The translations under genes and the position numbers were made by a program. Source: Lysobacterales bacterium (lineage in GTDB: Bacteria > Pseudomonadota > Gammaproteobacteria > Xanthomonadales > Rhodanobacteraceae). From it: DNA of 6,656 nt. Location of the stretch: assembly GCA_013298265.1 (NCBI GenBank), contig JAAFHE010000221.1, positions 1-6,656 on the forward strand, written 5' to 3'. The notes below the pieces were generated by a model. That model was given only the letters and a program-made list of their open reading frames with translations, had not been told where the DNA came from and did not search any database. Each line of letters starts with the position of its first letter. The stretch's first letter is position 1. Shown here piece after piece: positions 5,418-6,656 of the stretch.

Positions 5418-6656
5418 ATGCGGTTTCTTTCACTGCAAGGCAAGCTCACGCTGGTGCTAGCGCTGGTGGCCGTCGTCGCGGCGGTCGTCGCACTGGCGCT
5501 GCGGCACTGGCTCGGCGACCTGGCCCTGAGCCTGCTGTTGACCGGACTGCTGCTGGCCTTCGCCTTGCCGCTGCTGGCGCGCGGGCTGACCGCGCGCACG
5601 ACCGCGCTGTTCCGTGCGCTGGCCGGCAGCGTGACCAGCTTCAAGGACGGCGACTTCAGCTTTTCCATAGCTACCGACCAGCGCGACGAGTTGGCCGAAC
5701 TCGTGCAGGCGCACAACGAACTTGGCCGCGTGTTGCGCGACGAGCGCCAGGGTCTGTTCCAGCGAGAGCTGCTGCTCGATACGGTAGTGCAGAACACACC
5801 GACAGCGATTGTGCTGAGCGAGCCCAACGGCCACGTCGTCTACGCGAACATTGCGGCACGCCAGCTACTCAACGGCGGCCGGCCGCTGCAGGGGCTTGCG
5901 TTCGCCAAGGTCGTGGCCGAGTCGCCAGCGGCGTTCGCCCATGCTGTCGACGATGGTGGCGATGCGTTGTTCACGGTCACGCTGGAGGGCGAGGACGAGA
6001 CCTTCCATTTTTCCCAGCGTAGCTTCAAGCTGCAGGGTCGCCTCCACCGCATGTACCTGATCAAGCGCATGACGCGCGAGCTGAGTCGCCAGGAAGTGGC
6101 GACCTGGAAAAAGGTCATTCGCGTAATCAGCCACGAATTGAACAATTCCCTCGCGCCGATCTCGTCGCTGTCCCATTCCGGTCGCGTACTGTCGGCCAAG
6201 GGCGACGTGCAGCGGCTCGCTGCCGTGTTCGACACGATTGAGGAGCGCGCGCGCCACCTGCACGGCTTCATCCACGGCTACGCGGAATTCGCCAAGCTGC
6301 CGCAGCCGCGCCTGGACGAGGTGCCCTGGCGTGGCCTGCTCGACGCGATCGCGCGCCAGTTTCCCGGCATCGCGGTTGGCGAGGCGCCGGCGCAGGCCGG
6401 CTGGTTCGATCGCGGGCAGATCGAGCAGGTGCTGATCAATCTGGTCAAGAACGCGCACGAAGCCGGCAGCGCGGTCGACGATGTCGGCCTTCAGGTCAGC
6501 CAGCGGTCCGGCGAGACGCGCATCGAGGTCTACGACCGCGGTACCGGCATGAACGACGCGGTGCTCGCCAACGCGCTGCTGCCGTTCTACTCGACCAAGC
6601 GCTCGGGCTCGGGCCTGGGGCTGGCGCTCGCGCGCGAGATCGCCGAAGCCCACGGC
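5418..6656 (+). CDS. Membrane sensor histidine kinase (NtrB/NtrY-like catalytic core), C-terminus cut by window end
   Basis: 413 codons are present with no stop before the window end. Two hydrophobic helices (about 10-28 and 33-53) are separated by only about four residues (HWLG), so there is essentially no periplasmic sensor domain. A HAMP-like linker follows (about 57-110, with GDFSFSI and RDELAELVQAHNELGRVL), then a PAS-like domain (about 115-215, NTPTAIVLSEPNGHVVYANI). The dimerisation helix carries phospho-accepting H239 in VISHELNNSLAPI, a form shared with NtrB/NtrY-type kinases that pair with NtrC-class regulators. The ATP-binding domain shows the N box (INLVKNAHEA, 340-349), G1 (DRGTGM, 373-378), F box (LLPFYSTK, 387-394) and G2 (GSGLGLALAREI, 397-408). 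Only the final strand and helix, a few dozen residues, should be missing. It should autophosphorylate on H239 and pass the phosphate to D52 of the regulator encoded 172 bp upstream. The ligand is unknown. Confidence 0.93.
   Translation, partial: MRFLSLQGKLTLVLALVAVVAAVVALALRHWLGDLALSLLLTGLLLAFALPLLARGLTARTTALFRALAGSVTSFKDGDFSFSIATDQRDELAELVQAHNELGRVLRDERQGLFQRELLLDTVVQNTPTAIVLSEPNGHVVYANIAARQLLNGGRPLQGLAFAKVVAESPAAFAHAVDDGGDALFTVTLEGEDETFHFSQRSFKLQGRLHRMYLIKRMTRELSRQEVATWKKVIRVISHELNNSLAPISSLSHSGRVLSAKGDVQRLAAVFDTIEERARHLHGFIHGYAEFAKLPQPRLDEVPWRGLLDAIARQFPGIAVGEAPAQAGWFDRGQIEQVLINLVKNAHEAGSAVDDVGLQVSQRSGETRIEVYDRGTGMNDAVLANALLPFYSTKRSGSGLGLALAREIAEAHG

Noticed and set aside
2410..5827. Long minus-strand open frames (442 codons at 2410-3738 and 620 codons at 3965-5827)
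   Set aside because: They lie opposite permease 2 and the response regulator, and their R/A/H/D/Q-rich translations have no recognisable domain. They are antisense shadows of strongly coding + strand genes.
5865..6653. Minus-strand open frame of 262 codons
   Set aside because: It is antisense to the kinase, whose + strand translation contains all histidine kinase motifs in order.

Overview
The window is G+C-rich, densely coded and reads entirely on the + strand. Its proteins and extragenic repeats look most like Gammaproteobacteria of the Xanthomonadales/Lysobacterales group (Lysobacter, Dokdonella, Rhodanobacter, Xanthomonas and relatives). That placement rests on remembered family resemblance and has not been checked by a search.

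Layout: (1) positions 1-219 hold the C-terminal end of a periplasmic adaptor protein (HlyD/MacA/RND-adaptor type). (2) 280-1002 encode a MacB/LolD-type ABC ATPase. (3) 1012-2319 and 2500-3729 encode two different MacB/FtsX-type permeases, each with one N-terminal membrane helix, a large periplasmic domain and three C-terminal helices. (4) 3905-5245 encode an NtrC-class response regulator with receiver, sigma-54 AAA+ and Fis-type HTH domains. (5) 5418 to the window end encode the N-terminal 413 residues of a membrane histidine kinase with two closely spaced helices and HAMP-like, PAS-like, HisKA and HATPase regions; its last residues lie outside the window.

Together the genes read as a tripartite export module with its own two-component control. 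The ATPase would drive a permease pair, probably a heterodimer, which hands substrate or mechanical force to the adaptor and an outer-membrane channel not seen here. The kinase has almost no periplasmic loop, so it may sense inside the membrane, possibly the state of the transporter. It would then signal to the sigma-54 activator, whose target promoter is probably upstream of the adaptor gene, outside the window. The substrate is unknown. I believe this gene set recurs in related bacteria, so it is probably a conserved but poorly characterised system rather than a unique one.

The least expected part of the DNA is between the genes. The three long gaps (2320-2499, 3730-3904, 5246-5417) all contain inverted repeats. 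These include a nested hairpin of about 19 bp (2372-2424), a 25-pair hairpin (3741-3812) built partly from a degenerate 7-bp pyrimidine repeat, and two GTAG-headed REP-like elements in opposite orientation that share a 10-bp core. No tRNA, rRNA, CRISPR array, insertion sequence or phage gene was seen.
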